In this document: one piece after another, positions 1 through 12,100 of the stretch
Numbering within the stretch: position 1 is the stretch's first letter
Layout of the letters: every line of letters starts with the position of its first letter
Source: Trametes villosa
Lineage: Eukaryota; Basidiomycota; Agaricomycetes; Polyporales; Polyporaceae
Reading direction: 5' to 3'
Assembly (NCBI GenBank): GCA_002964805.2
Contig: PUDQ02000079.1
Location: 372,001 to 436,000 of the forward strand
DNA: 64,000 nucleotides
Program-made: the position numbers and the translations under genes
The notes under the pieces: model-generated
What the model saw: only the letters and a program-made list of their open reading frames with translations
Told to the model about the DNA's origin: nothing
Database searches by the model: none

Positions 1-1587
1 TATGCACTCACTGTCCGTCCAAATACCATGGCTTTATACGGGAGAAGTCGACGTCGTGAGATTCCTTCGGTAGCTGGTTGAGATGGCTGAAGACGAACTG
101 CAACGAAAGGTAAGCCACACTATTCGCAATGACATACGCGGTGAAAAGCGTACCTGTACGTGGTCCCAGTTCTGCATGGTAAGCGCATCCATTTGGTCCA
201 CAATGAGGACCTCGATAGAGGACAGGAAGTCCGCGTTCCTTTTCAAACGCGAAGCATGAGCAACTTTTCGAAGCTAGAGACACCCATGAAAACTGACTTC
301 TCCTTCTCAATGGACATCCTGAGCCCGAGAGGACTCGCGATGATCAAGTCGCACCCATAGAACTCCGCAAACAGCTTCACGCTCTTCCGCGTCATCTTCA
401 CGCCCAACCGGAAGCTGTCGTCCACATTGCCCTTGAACATCTCCACATGGTCACGCGGGTACATCCCCGGCTCCGCGTTCGCGAGCTTGTCAACGGCCCC
501 AGGCGGCAGCCCATACTCGGACTGAAAACGCGCGTGGTTCTCGATCTGGTACTCTGGGGAGGGTGTGTGCGCGGTGAGCGCAGAGATCCAGCGGAGCGCG
601 AAGGAGCGGAAGGGGGCGAGGATGAGAACGGAGGGGCGGGTGAAGCCTTGGTCCTGCACGTCTTCGGGCGGAGGGTTGCCGGCTTTGACGGCGTGCGAGA
701 TGCGCTCGTTGTTCTTGAGTACGCGACGGCGTTTTCTATGAGCATAGTGTTAGCATACGCAAGCAACCCGTATGGAAAATGAACGTACTTGGTGATATGG
801 TTCAATGCATGGAGTGTGAGCGCCTCGCGAGTGGTAGCTTGGGTCTCCAACGCCGTGCGCGTGACATAGAGGTCGCGGTATGAAGATAGGGTGTTCAACA
901 GGTCGTTCTGCAACTCCACAATCTCTGCGGGTGATGTCAACATTTCTCCCTGCTGTGGCCAACGCCCTGCCCTGGCTCACCCCGAGGAAGTTTTGCTCGC
1001 CGCGCCTCAAGCGGTGCCCTGAGCTTTTCTTGGATCTGAAGACGTCTGAGATACCCATGTTTAGTAACGTGTGCGAAGACATACCTGGTGTTTCGACGAC
1101 GCGGCAGAGGAGGACTCCGCGCCCTCCGGAACGGCCTCGACCACACCACCCAGCTTCCCCAGCTTGCTGCGCTGCAGGTTCCACGCCCGCCTGTCCACAG
1201 CCTCGCGCGCGCTCTCGGTCAAGACATCCGGCTGTAGCCCAAAGTGCGCCTCATATGGGTCCGCGCTATCTTCTACAACGTGGTGGTTTCAGCACGCAAA
1301 ACTGGACCTGCGGACAGTGTATACGCACTAGGTTCGTCCTCTACCTCGCCGCCAGGCGCACCCTCCTCCTGCTCCGTCTCCGGCTGCTTGGCACCATCTC
1401 CCTCCTCGGACGACTGCTCCTCGACAGCTTCCTCAGGCGCAGCAATTTGCACCGTGCGTTTCTTGTTCAGTTTCTCCGAGGGCTTGTTCTCTTCAAATGT
1501 CCGCTTGCGCTTGCCCGCCTTCGTCGCGGAGACGTTCAGCAGAGTCAAGAGGCGCGTAGTGGTCGAGTTCGAGTCGTCAATAGCCAT
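1..1587 (-). CDS. UTP25: UTP25-like small-subunit processome protein (C-terminus beyond window)
   Basis: UTP25 is a nucleolar component of the U3 small-subunit processome, needed for 18S pre-rRNA processing. It has a DEAD-helicase-like fold without a working ATPase. The ATG is at 1587, giving an acidic, lysine-rich N-terminal exon (MAIDDSNST...) typical of nucleolar proteins. Downstream exons carry family hallmarks: a [16 protein letters not shown] segment (about 600-650), the block [13 protein letters not shown]...[10 protein letters not shown]...[15 protein letters not shown] (about 310-450), and near the left edge [21 protein letters not shown] followed by [20 protein letters not shown]. 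No Walker A lysine motif is seen, as expected. Several short introns separate these blocks and the exact junctions were not all resolved. The reading frame continues past base 1, so the C-terminal third is missing because of the window edge, not a break. Confidence 0.9.
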
Positions 1588-2201
1588 CTCGGAGAATCGA
1601 GCGTGAGTGCGAGCACGCGGTAGTGCTGGCCGGTGGGTGAAATGCTCGACAGGCCCGAGAGGCGTAACTTTTGGCGATCGAGATCCAAAGGCGAGATCGC
1701 GCACGCGTTAAGCGCCGTGTCGCGTTGCCGGCGCCTTCACCGGCGCCTTTGAACCTTTTTGAATCCGACTTGAATCCGACCTTCACATCCAAGTTCAGGA
1801 TCCATTCGCTGTAGTGCATACGGCTCGCAAGAGACGGGGAGAGCACAGGAGTTCAAGATTAATGTGGTAGTAACCGTGGCGCATCAGATTTGAGCATTAT
1901 GTTCGACGATGTCATTATTGGGAGTCTGCAACACGGACACAAATGGCTATGGTAATACGCACGAACGTCTGAAGGTGGAAGGGGGGATACAAGATGGGTT
2001 GTTGAAAGGTGATGTGCGGTAGTTATGGGCAAGCGGCCGCCGCGGCCGCTCAATGTCTAAAGGGTATGGGGTACCTAGACGGGGTACTGGGATACGTGGT
2101 CTGTGCGTAAGATGTCGAGGATGTGTGAAGTTCATGTAGAGTCCGTGAGAGCGTCCATGAAGTATGGTTGGTGTAAGGTAGCATCCATGTCCATGCTGTC
2201 T
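1588..2201. other. Intergenic region, UTP25 / copper radical oxidase
   Basis: Holds the 5' flank of UTP25 and the 3' flank of the copper radical oxidase. I see no supported gene. A short palindromic GC run (gcggccgccgcggccgc) lies at about 2033-2049. Confidence 0.5.
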
Positions 2202-4766
2202 CTAGAAGAGAGACGCGAACAACGAGACTGAGAGCAGGCCCGAGACCACGAGCGCGGCGTAGGACTGGAGCGAGGAGCCCATAGCCGAGTTGTCGTGGCC
2301 CTGGCTGTTGTGCTGCGAGGAGGAGCCGTTGGAGCCGTCGTCGGTAACGGCGGCGATGCTCGGCGGGGGAAGGTCGACCGCCTTGGTCGTTGGCTGCTCG
2401 CCGACTTGGCCGGAGCCGACCATGACCTGCACGCCGACGGATGGCACACCGTTGACGACCACGAACATGACTGTGCGGCCGTTAGTAAGTTCGTGGGGAG
2501 CCATAGCAGTGTGTGCGATGACTTACGAGCGGGGCCGGGGGCGAGGAGCGCAGAGTTGGGCGGGACCTGGCTGACGTGGAGCACCGCGCTGCCGTCGGAG
2601 TTGCCGGTGTAGGTCGAGTTGAGCTGCAAGAACCGCTGGCCCATGTTCTGCACATCCCAAAACATATCAGCACCAGCTCTACTCGTGACATCTGGGAGGT
2701 CCTCACCATCGTGTGCGTGGAGAAACCGGTGCGGATCAGGATGACGCTCGCCTCCTTGACGTTGTTGACGTCCCCGTCGAGGTCCTCCTTCGCGAGCGTG
2801 ACGTTGAAGTACGGGCCGCCGTACGAGAGCGTGGTGAGCAGCCCCTGCGGCTGCGGACGGCGCGAGTTGTAGTACGACGGGTAGAAGTACTCGACGCGGT
2901 ACTCGGTCTTGTACTTCACGTTGTCGACGGTGTAGTCCGCGTGCGGGTTCGAGCCGGAGACCAGTACCGAGCCTGAGCGCGCAGCATGTCAGCATAGCGG
3001 TGATTACAAGCGAAGCATAGGTACTGACCGTCGGGCAAAAGCGTGGCAGTGGAATGGTACATGCGCGGGATCGTGCTCGCCGTCAGGCCCTCACGCGACC
3101 ACCGAGAGCCAGCGGGCGCCGTCGGGTCGTACACGACCGGCATGAGGATGGAGTTGTCCGCGTACGACTCGCCGACCGCCCAGTCCTGGGGCCCATACCC
3201 AGCAACACCAGTCTGCGCGCCGTTCAAGCACAAGATCTTCCCGTTGGGGAGCATGATCAGGTTGCCCATGGAGCGGCCCTCAGGGAGAGGGTCCTCCTTC
3301 TGGTAGGCGGTCGACACGTCGGGGGTGATGCTCACGCACGAGGTCGAGGCCTTGTACTGCGCGATGTCCCAGTCGGTGGTCCACCTGATACAGACACGTC
3401 AACACGACCAAACACCGCTTGTGACGAGGTGCGCCTACCTGTCGGGCTGCAAGTCGTTGCCACCGCAGAACAGGATCGTCGCCGTGTACCCGTTCGCCGG
3501 GGTGAGGGGAAGCATCGCCGTGCCGCCGCTCGCGGGGTACACGCGGACGGCCTCGATCATGTCGTCGATCGGCGTCTCCTTCTGGTTCTTGTAGTCGAGG
3601 AAGGACGTCTTCCAGTTGGACTGGATCAGCAGCTTGCCCGAAGGCAGAAGCCACGTCAGCGGGTAGAGGTTCGCGGGGAGCGTGTTCGCGAGGATGTCGG
3701 ACTTCACGGGCCCGTTGTTGTTCTTGGCCGGGAATATCTCCCAGGTCGGGTTGTTCTGGTTCGCGTCGTTAACGAAGCCTCCCCATTCCGCGCCGCCAAT
3801 CTGTAGGCTGTATTAATATCGCATGCAAGGCATGAGTTCAGCGCGCATACGATGATGACCGAGCCGTCGTCGAGCGTCTCGCTATGAGGAAGGTCAGCAC
3901 CCCCTAACTTTGTGAAGCTAGAAAAATCGCGTACAGCGTCGGGTACCACCGCCTGCTGCTCATCTGGCCAAACACGGACCACTCGCAGTTGCCATCGTCG
4001 CATGGTGTGAGCATGCTGTATTTGTGGGTTAGTAACACGTTGACTTGCATATACCCTGTGTAATTACCGCATCCTGTGCGAGGACGAGTGGTCAGTCAAC
4101 TACTACGGGTATGCATAGACAGTGAATTAGCACGCACGAGTTACCGCCATCCGGGTCTTCGTACGGCTGGCCGCCGCCCTGTTGGTCGTCTGCCCTAGCA
4201 CCGCCGGTGGTGACAGCCATGTTGCCGCCGACGTTGATCCACGTTCCGTTTGCGAGTACGTTACCACCCTAGAATAAGAGTCGCAGTGGTCAGCTCGCTG
4301 CCACACAGTATATCATACTAAACGCGTTGAGAACACATACCGCACAGAAAGTGTTCGTCACAATGTCCAAGGTACGCCCACCCTTCTTACTGACCGAGAA
4401 CTCTGCAGAGCGTTCAGACACGTGCACGCGTGAGCCGAGCATACGCTAGGACATACCGGACGCCCAAGCGGGGTGCCCGTTGACGGTTGCGGGGTTGGCC
4501 TCCGTCTTGTCGATGATGTACACCTTGTCTGCCGTCCCGAGGAACATCTGACAGACGTCAGACAACGGAACCGAGCACGATATAGCGGTACACACCTGCT
4601 GCGCGGAGACCATACTGTCGCCGACGATCTCAAACGCGCCAAGCGGCGCGTCGTTGCGGGCGGGCTGTCCAGGAGTAGGCGCGGTAGTCTGCGCATACGC
4701 GGAAGCCAGGAGCGAGAACGCCGTAACGGCAGTCCGGACGTTCGACCGGTGGGTGCTGGTGGACAT
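2202..4766 (-). CDS. Copper radical oxidase (glyoxal oxidase family), GPI-anchor type
   Basis: Predicted extracellular copper radical oxidase that oxidises aldehydes or alpha-hydroxy carbonyls to acids and releases H2O2, feeding lignin-degrading peroxidases. The ATG at 4766 begins a signal peptide (TAVTAFSLLASAYAQT). All residues of the glyoxal oxidase radical-copper site can be matched: the Cys in FCAGGNVLANGTW (about 4250-4345), Tyr in RRWYPT (about 3940), the Tyr-His pair in PRMYHSTATLLPDG (about 3040-3070), and the late His in GFSTHTMNMGQRF (about 2640-2720). A galactose-oxidase-like C-terminal domain (DUF1929 type) follows. The tail is Ser/Gly-rich (DDGSNGSSSQHNS) and ends in a hydrophobic stretch (SYAALVVSGLLSVSLFASLF), the pattern of a GPI signal rather than WSC modules. 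About ten exons are separated by small introns. A TATTTAT element about 115 bp upstream (near 4885) may be the core promoter. Confidence 0.9.
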
Positions 4767-6819
4767 TATAGAAATGCTGCTCGTGAGGGATCCGTAAGGT
4801 AGGGTTTAGCTGGCCGTGCACGCCGAGGAAAGGACCGCTGGGAGGGGGCGGATGGAGGACTCGACAGGCCGTCGGCGGGAGGATAAATACGAGGCGGGGC
4901 GGACGCGGACGCAGCGCGGCGAGACCGACGGCCCTTCCCCGCAAGCGCAACAGACGCGTAATGCGAGCGATGGCCGGTGGAGGATGGGCGGGCTGCGGCA
5001 GGAGGAGTTCGAGGACGGGATCCCTCCCGCGGGGCCCCACCGACGCTACCACCGCGCACGGCGGGCGGGTCTGAGCCGAACAGTCGCTGCCGCCCGATCG
5101 ATTCCAGGCAGGCTCATCTCGGTCCCCGGCGCACAGACGACCCTCTGTGCGCCCTGGCATTATTCGTACCGAGGCCCTGGCCGTTAATTGCTGGGTGCAG
5201 CGAATGGTTTTCCCGAGTCGAGGAGTGTGGCGGGCGGGCGCGACTCTACGACTGGTGACGTCCGAGGCGTTCGGCGCGGCCCCGGTCGTGGTCCGAGGGC
5301 TCCCTGGAGAACATCACGGAGGCAAACACATCGATGAGCACACTCTCAGGTGAGGATGCATCGCAGGAGGACGTGTGCCGGTGCGGCACAAACGAGCGGT
5401 GCCGTCGCGGAAGACTGTGACATGCACGAGAGGGAGAGAAAGACATACAACGATCGCTCTGACGCGTTGTGGACGGGCGCTCCGAGCGGTCACTCGGCAT
5501 GTCCCGCGCCTATCCAGCGCGTTGGGTCAGGGCGTAAACCTTGTTTCTTTCTCCTTCACCGGCACCTCCAACAGCCAGATCCAGGGCGAGCCTCTGCATA
5601 CAGGCACGCTCACGATCACCGCCACCTCACAGTGAATTCCATGAGCAGTGAACTTGCCCGGACTGGTGTCTCGTCCCAGAATCAGTCCGACGGCCAGCGG
5701 TTTCCAAGGCTCTATCTCGCGAGCAGACACGACTCCCCGCCGCATAGGCGAGCTGCGGCCATAGTCCATTTCCGTTATGCCACAAAACCTAGCGTTGCAC
5801 TCACACGGCAACGGTCGGCATGTCCTTCCGTACGTCCGCGCGAGGGCGGTTGTGTGAGTGCCCGCTGGGAACAGCAACGGCGAAGCGGCTCGAGCGCCGC
5901 TCTGCCGCATCCGGCCTTCCCATCCGCGGCAAGGTTACTCTATGGCCGGCTTCGGAGGCGTACGGGCATAGGAACAACCTTTTGGAGGAAAGACCTGCGA
6001 TTGTATTCCAAGGTGACGCGCGCACCTCTTCGGAGGATCCAATACAGATGGTACGCGGATTCTGCATTGCGCGCTGTAAGGAGAAAGACTCCTGCCCGCT
6101 CATGAATAGTGTCCGCCTGCATATTTGTCTCTCCACTTTGCTGGAGGCAAAAACCAGACTGCTGCGAGGGGGGACTCGGAAGAAAGGAGGTGCGTACGTT
6201 GCGAGGACACAAGGGTCCTTGCGGCGGTATTGTGGCATGGAACGGGCGCCGTCTGAGCGTTTCTATACAACATACCTCGTTTCCGCAGCTATGCCGCCGG
6301 GGCTGAATGGTACAGTCCCCAGGGTGCTCCATTGCATACCGCGAGTAGAAGGGCTCCCGCCGAGCGGCCTTTGCTTGCCAGACCAACGACGCCTCACCGC
6401 ATGCCGAGGTTGGCGAGCGTCGGTCACAAGATATTGTGCCACTCGTCAACACAGCGGCAAGCCGTTCAGCGGGAGTCGACGGCTCTCGCCTGAGGTCAGC
6501 TTGCTTGACCGCGAGATCTCGAAGGCGTAGATATACCGAGGTCCGCCACGGGGCCTTCGTATGGCGATAGAGATTGCGGCGAGTAGAAGACGCGGCACGA
6601 GGCACGAGAGAAGCGGGTGCTCGCCATGGGCGTGTAGTGCGAGGATAGTCGAGTTCGAGGGAAGTCCTTTCACAAGCAGGGCTCCCGCCGCGCAGAGAGA
6701 GCACATTTTATAGCTAATTCCCAAGTGTCATGGATCTACGCGAGAGTGCGGCGAGTACAGAGCTACTACCAGGAGTAGACGCAAGGGCGAGAAAGTCGAA
6801 GCTATGTACATAGGCGCGC
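4767..6819. other. 2-kb region without a supported gene
   Basis: Upstream of the copper radical oxidase and left of the CACTA element. Reading frames here overlap on both strands and none matches a family I know. One short plus-strand stretch ending at 5635 (SFSFTGTSNSQIQ...GTLTITATSQ) reads like real protein and could be a decayed exon. Small dispersed repeats are visible: gggctcccgccg at about 6353 and 6678, and gagtagaagggc/gagtagaagacg at about 6342 and 6581. Confidence 0.4.
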
Positions 6820-6822
6820 ATA

Positions 6823-6854
6823 CACTGGGCGCAGCGCGAGATTATGGGGAGAGG
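6823..6854 (+). repeat. Left terminal inverted repeat of CACTA element
   Basis: Begins CACTGGGCGCAGC and contains ATTATGGGGAGAGG. It pairs imperfectly with 13150-13182. ATA precedes it at 6820-6822. Confidence 0.85.
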
Positions 6855-6867
6855 GAATGAGCGCTGA

Positions 6868-7010
6868 ATGCAGACATTACGCGCGCATTAGGCGCACATT
6901 CCTCCCACATTAGGCCGACGAGAGGATTCAGATCGGATGATCACACTACCTTCGCATTACACTCACATTCCGCACACATTGTCCGCCACATTACTCCTTC
7001 AGAGCATTCG
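6868..7010 (+). repeat. Left subterminal repeat array of CACTA element
   Basis: About seven short motifs of the form CACATTA, GCATTA or CACATTC recur every 10-25 bp (acattacg, gcattagg, gcacattcc, ccacattagg, gcattacac, tcacattcc, cacacattg, ccacattac). Such arrays are binding sites for TNPA-type proteins in plant CACTA elements. A binding role here is inferred. Confidence 0.6.
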
Positions 7011-7266
7011 GATGGACGTCGGGGGCCTGTTGCGAAACCCCTGTTTATGTAACTCAGACAAGTCCCAGAATGGAATACCAACATCCCACCTGCCCGGTCC
7101 TGCCACCCGTTTGGGCTGCAGATACGCCGGTTTCGCTCTCGCTCGACAGGACACCAAATGGTCGCGAACCTGATGAATTAGACACACAGAGAGACGTAGT
7201 AGAACATGGTTATGGTCAACAAAACAAGAGTGTAAGGGCGTTGTGCCCGAGAGGCCGACAAACAAC

Positions 7267-9135
7267 ATGCCCCCACCACCCGACCCGCCGCCAGCGCCGC
7301 CTCTCGGGGCTGCGCACCCCGCGCCAGCACCCGCACCCGCCCCCGCGCACGCGCACGCGCCAGCACCAGCGCACGCGCCAGCACCCGCGCGCCCTGCTGC
7401 ACCCGCGCCCGCGCCCGCGCGCCCTCCTGCACCCGCGCCCGCGCGCCCTCCTGTGCCCGCAGCCGCGGCGAGCAGCAACAACGCGCCGCAGCTCAACGTT
7501 TCCCGGCTGAATGGCGTGGTTGCGGCTGTGGAGGACTTGAAGCGCGATCTCCGGAAGAGCTGCGAGGAGGCCGCCAAGCGCGAGAAGGTGTTGTATGGCT
7601 TGATTAAGGTCCTACAGACGAAGCTGTCGGCCGCCGAGGAGCGGATATCTGCATTGATCGAATGCATGGGGCTTGAGGAGGAAGGTGAGGACGACGAGGA
7701 GGGAGGGCAGGAAGAGCAGGAGGCCGAGGGCGAGGCGGCAGGTGATGGGGAGGGGTCGGATCCAGGTCGCCGAGGTCCGACTGCTGAACAGATTCGGCGC
7801 AGTCAGGACGCCGCGAAAACCCCTGCAATCAAGGTATGTCAGCGATCGCACACCTGCAAGATGGCGCGAAGTTAGCTCACCAGTGAGGACCGTCAGACGG
7901 TGATCAACAAGGCATTCACGAAGCTTATGGGTGTTGCAAAACTCACCGGTCCCGCACTCCCTCCTTATCCGGTTGGTCTCGACTCGGACGACGAGGACTG
8001 GCCTGTTGACAGCCATACGAAGAAACCCCTCCTGCGTTTCCGGTGGGACCAGGGCGAGACTGCCAAGGCCAACGCGGAAGGGTTGAAGAAGGCCGTCAGA
8101 TGGATTGTCGCGTTGGGCCGCACGGCGGTCCCGAAGGCATCGGAGGACCTCGATGATGTGCTCGAGTGCGATCTCGAGGAGCGCGTCGCCAAGCGCTGGC
8201 GGTACATGAAGCAAGAGGCACGTAAGCATCAGCGCGCAGTTGCAGCAAAGGGGGCCGAACCTGCGCAAGTACGGTCTTCGAGTCCGGTACTCGACGAAGG
8301 AGATGGGGGTGGACAAGGCAGCGACGGGTCGGATAGTGAAGGCAGAAGGGTGGCGGCAGGTGGAGAGGTTGAGGCCGTCCCAAACCCTGCAGGTGCGCAG
8401 CGGCAGATACTGATCTCGCGTGCAAGAGGGGTGAGTCCGACAGAACGTTGCGGATTCTGATGAGCAGCTGACCTGTACCTGGGGACCCGGGATGTAGAAG
8501 CTCGCGCAGCAAATCAGAAAGCGCATAGGATCACAGTGGACTGACCAAAAATATGATGCGGCGTTTATAGTCAACGCTATGTCCGATGACGAAGACGACG
8601 AGAACGCACCGTTTGTAGATGGAAAGGCTACACAGTATGTCAGTCGAGCACCTGGACACCGAAGCATCCTGGTGAGTTCCACAATGCTAGCTCGAATGCT
8701 GCAAGTGACTGACCGCTTGCAAACCCCCAGCAACAGCAAATATACGATGATATAGACGGGCGGAAGGATCCGCACCCGGACAAGGACCGCGCGATGGTGC
8801 CTCGCATCAGAGGCGCCGCCAAGCTGGATGCCAAGCCACCGAAGGCGTTCAAGTTGAGCCTGCGCATCCGCGCGTGGCAGGTTAGCCCGGCTTACCTCAC
8901 TGGGAATCCCGACTGGCTCACTTCCGGGCGTGTGGCACCCAGTGGGATTGCTTGGGGCGACCTGGAGGACCCGCCGGAGGACGAGAAGCCGAAGGGGAAA
9001 GGGAGGGATGGCAGGCGGGGGAAGGGGAAGAAGATCCGGCGTGTGGGCAATGCTGCTGACGTCGTTGAGGCACAGGCGCAGCTTGATCGCGCAGCTGCGG
9101 GCGCGAATGTAGATAGTCTGTTCGATTTGTCGTGA
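7267..9135 (+). CDS. Companion protein of the CACTA element (TNPA-position ORF)
   Basis: I do not recognise a named domain. Four exons splice cleanly (7267-7833, 7876-8430, 8498-8671, 8731-9135) into a 566-residue protein. The ATG at 7267 is the first ATG in frame; the frame also continues upstream of it. Residues 1-75 are low-complexity Pro-Ala-His repeats encoded by a GC-rich minisatellite. A helical, probably coiled-coil segment follows (LNGVVAAVEDLKRDLRKSCEE...), then an acidic run (EEEGEDDEEGGQEEQEAE). The central part has a conserved-looking block (PYPVGLDSDDEDWPVD), and the C-terminus is basic (KGKGRDGRRGKGKKIRRVG). It sits inside the transposon, convergent with the transposase, where plant CACTA elements encode their DNA-binding accessory protein. 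That role is positional inference only. Confidence 0.7.
7320..7460 (+). repeat. Coding GC-rich minisatellite (Pro-Ala repeat)
   Basis: Tandem variants of gcgcccgcgccagcaccc encode alternating Pro-Ala with His and Arg interruptions near the N-terminus of the companion protein. Such a tract is likely to vary in length. Confidence 0.7.
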
Positions 9136-9163
9136 TGATGGAAACGTTCGTGCCGCGCGGTCC

Positions 9164-12100
9164 TTATTCGTCTGCCGGAGCGTCGGCATTCAATTCGTCA
9201 GCGAGGTTATTGAACCAGTCGTCAACGACCTCTATGCCAGTCTACCAAAGAAGGGTCAGTATGGGTCTACGGAATAGGACCGTACTTACACGGTCGAACG
9301 AGTGAACAGCCCACAGTGGGTGTGCATCACCGAGGGTCTTGGAGACGAACGGGATCACGGCGACTGCGGCCGCTAGTTGTGTGGACATAATGACCTCCGG
9401 CGGTTGATATCTGTCTGCGTAAGCGACATATACACCGAGATCAGTGGAACTATAGCTCGCTCTAGTCAGCACTACACAAGACGATGCATAACGGGTACTT
9501 ACTACATCGACCAGGGGAAGGCCGGGATCCCGTCGTCGGCTTGAAGCCGCTCGACAATCGAACAGATAACCGGACTATAAGTGCCGACAGTTAGCTCAAA
9601 ATGATATAGGATCCGACACGGTGTCCGTGAGTCTGTGAAGTCCACGCAGGCGATGCGGTCCGCATCCGTGCGGTTATCTGCGACACTGCCATACCGCGCG
9701 CCGCCCTTCGAGATGAAGGGGAGCTTCCGCGCGGACTGCTCGGCTGAAAACGTGATCGCTTTTGGATCGCAATTGAAGTCGTCCTCGATGATGGCTTCAG
9801 GCCACGTTCGCCGCGCAAAGTTGAGTAGCATGTCGTAGACGTAGGGTGGGAGTTTGTGCAGATCCGTGAACCGCTTGACTGACTTCGGCTTGAGGATAGT
9901 GTTGCCAAGAGCGAAACCGGCGAGCTGGTTCAGCAGTGTCCCACGCACGATGCCGCTCGCCTTCGCAATGCGCTCGATCATGGCGCGCTCTTGCGGCAGG
10001 GTGGTATCCGGGAGCGAGAGAAGCTGCGAAAATAGTCAGTAGGTACTCAGGTGGCAAAAATGTACGTACCAGTTCGTAGAAGCGGTGCTTTCCAACCCAG
10101 TTTCGGAGCAAGGTGAGCTCCATCTCGCCGCCGGCTTTCCCATTATGGTTCACCTTCTCCTGCTCCCCGTTGAAGCGTTCTTGCGCGTATAGCCACCAGG
10201 CGTAGACCGGCCCGAACAGGCGGAAGAACTCCGGGTAATGCATCGCGAGGTGATGGTTGGGGACGAGATGGATGCCGAGCCGGAGCATCTCCTCGCAACA
10301 CCGCCAGAGGTAGCGGTGTCCGCGCCGGACTTCCTCCATGGAGATGCTCTCGCTTGCGAGAATGCGCTCCGCGACGGACGCATAGAGGAAGATCTCGTAG
10401 ATCTCCTGGAGATTTCGGATGAACGTCGGGGTGGTCTTTGCATTTCCGGGGATATCGGGAGCTGTGCGAGAGATGCGGTCGTCCGAGTCGCGCCAGCAGA
10501 GCCACAACGTCGTGCACTGGATGTTGAGCCAGCGCCGCCATTGGTCCGCCTTCGGAAGTGAGTGGTTCTCGCCGAGCTATGTGATGCATTAGTAAGGAAA
10601 ACCGCCGTGCGAATGACTCACATTTGTGGGTAGGCGTCCAATGCCTGACGGCCATTTGATGGAGGCAATGATGTCGTCAAACTGGTCCCACATCTTCTTG
10701 TTGAACAGGTACCCGTTCACGAGGAAATCCATGAATAAATTTTTCGTGATCCCCACTGTCCAATGACTGTCAGTGCATGGGATGCAGCCACGGCGCCGGC
10801 GGAGGGTCACGTACGGTAGAAGTTGTGCATATAGTCGAGGGCGGCCCGAGAGACGGGCATCCAGCCAGGGATGGCCATGAACTCCGTCCATCGCGAGCCG
10901 CCCTCGTCAAGTATGCGTTTGCGAGCCCTCTTGCTTGTCGCGTCGCGCGAGCGCCACGCGAACTTGAGCTGTTCGAAGTCGTCGCGCATGCGGAAATCTG
11001 TGGCAAATGTTAGCAAACTCCTATTGGCTACAGTCCGACTCACTTTCGACATCATACCCTGACGGCAGGTTGATCTCATCGTGCGTCGCATGGCAGAAAT
11101 TGCACATGTGGGTCTTGTGTGCGTGCGAAGCGGCGCCCTCGCATTTGCGGGCCCCCATCACGTCAAAGACGCGCAGGTCGACACCTGCAAAGACGTCCTC
11201 CGGCTCCTCTTGACCATAGATGTTGAAGCGAGCCCCTAAAGGCTGGTTAGCATGGTTACAGAGCGGGACGAGCCGCGCGCGACAACAAACCGCGCTGTAA
11301 GATCTCGGCCTCTTTCACGAATGGCTCGAGCATGTGGTTCATCTCCTCGAGGGAGGGCTCCTTCGGGCCGGCGATATTCATGTACAAGTGTACGTTGCGT
11401 TGCAGGAAGCGGGCGGAGCGTTCGAGGTCATTGAACACTATGTAAAATGCGCCACAAGAATGTGGGCGGCCGCTCGTCACGCCGAACCTGTCCCGGAAAT
11501 GCGAATATATTTCAATGCGGGGCGACGGCGATGAGTACGTACATACCAGTCCATGAAGAGCGAAAGGCTGAGCCCCATCTTCAGCATCTTGAGGAGTATG
11601 CGCCTAGTGTCGTTGTGCGTCTTGACATCGACAACTGTACCGTCGGCAAGCTTGATGTGCTCGATTCCGAGCTCAAGTTCGCCGTATGCGGCGCCGTCGT
11701 GGAAGTCGTGCATGGGCTCGTCGTCTTGAAGAGGCGGCCGGCCGGCCTTGCGCTCCGCAGCGCAGCGCAGGTCCCTGATGAAGTCGGGGCGTAGGAGAAG
11801 GCGCTCCAGAGACTTCATGAAGGGGGAGAACGTCTGGATCTTGCACGCGACGCGTTTTTCGACCCCGGCCGCTGTTCGTTTGATGCCCCAGATGATCCCC
11901 TTGCAGCGCGGGACGGTGCAGGATGGTGTCTCGAGGGCGGCCATCTGTTCGTACGTGTAAAACTTCGAGCAGGCCGTGCAGCACGGCGTCTTCGTGATGT
12001 AATCGTCGACGTTGAGTCCCATCCGTCGCTTGGCCGTGAGGAGTGTGCGCGCGGGCTTGGGGTAGGTCGGCAGTGGGGCGCCAGTTGCCGCCTTGATCAG

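Noticed and set aside
3054..3806. 250-codon plus frame across the copper radical oxidase
   Set aside because: Antisense shadow of exons that encode conserved catalytic motifs on minus.
5375..5635. Plus frame ending SFSFTGTSNSQIQ...TITATSQ
   Set aside because: The last 30 residues look protein-like, but upstream is not, and I could not join exons into a gene; noted in the gap entry only.
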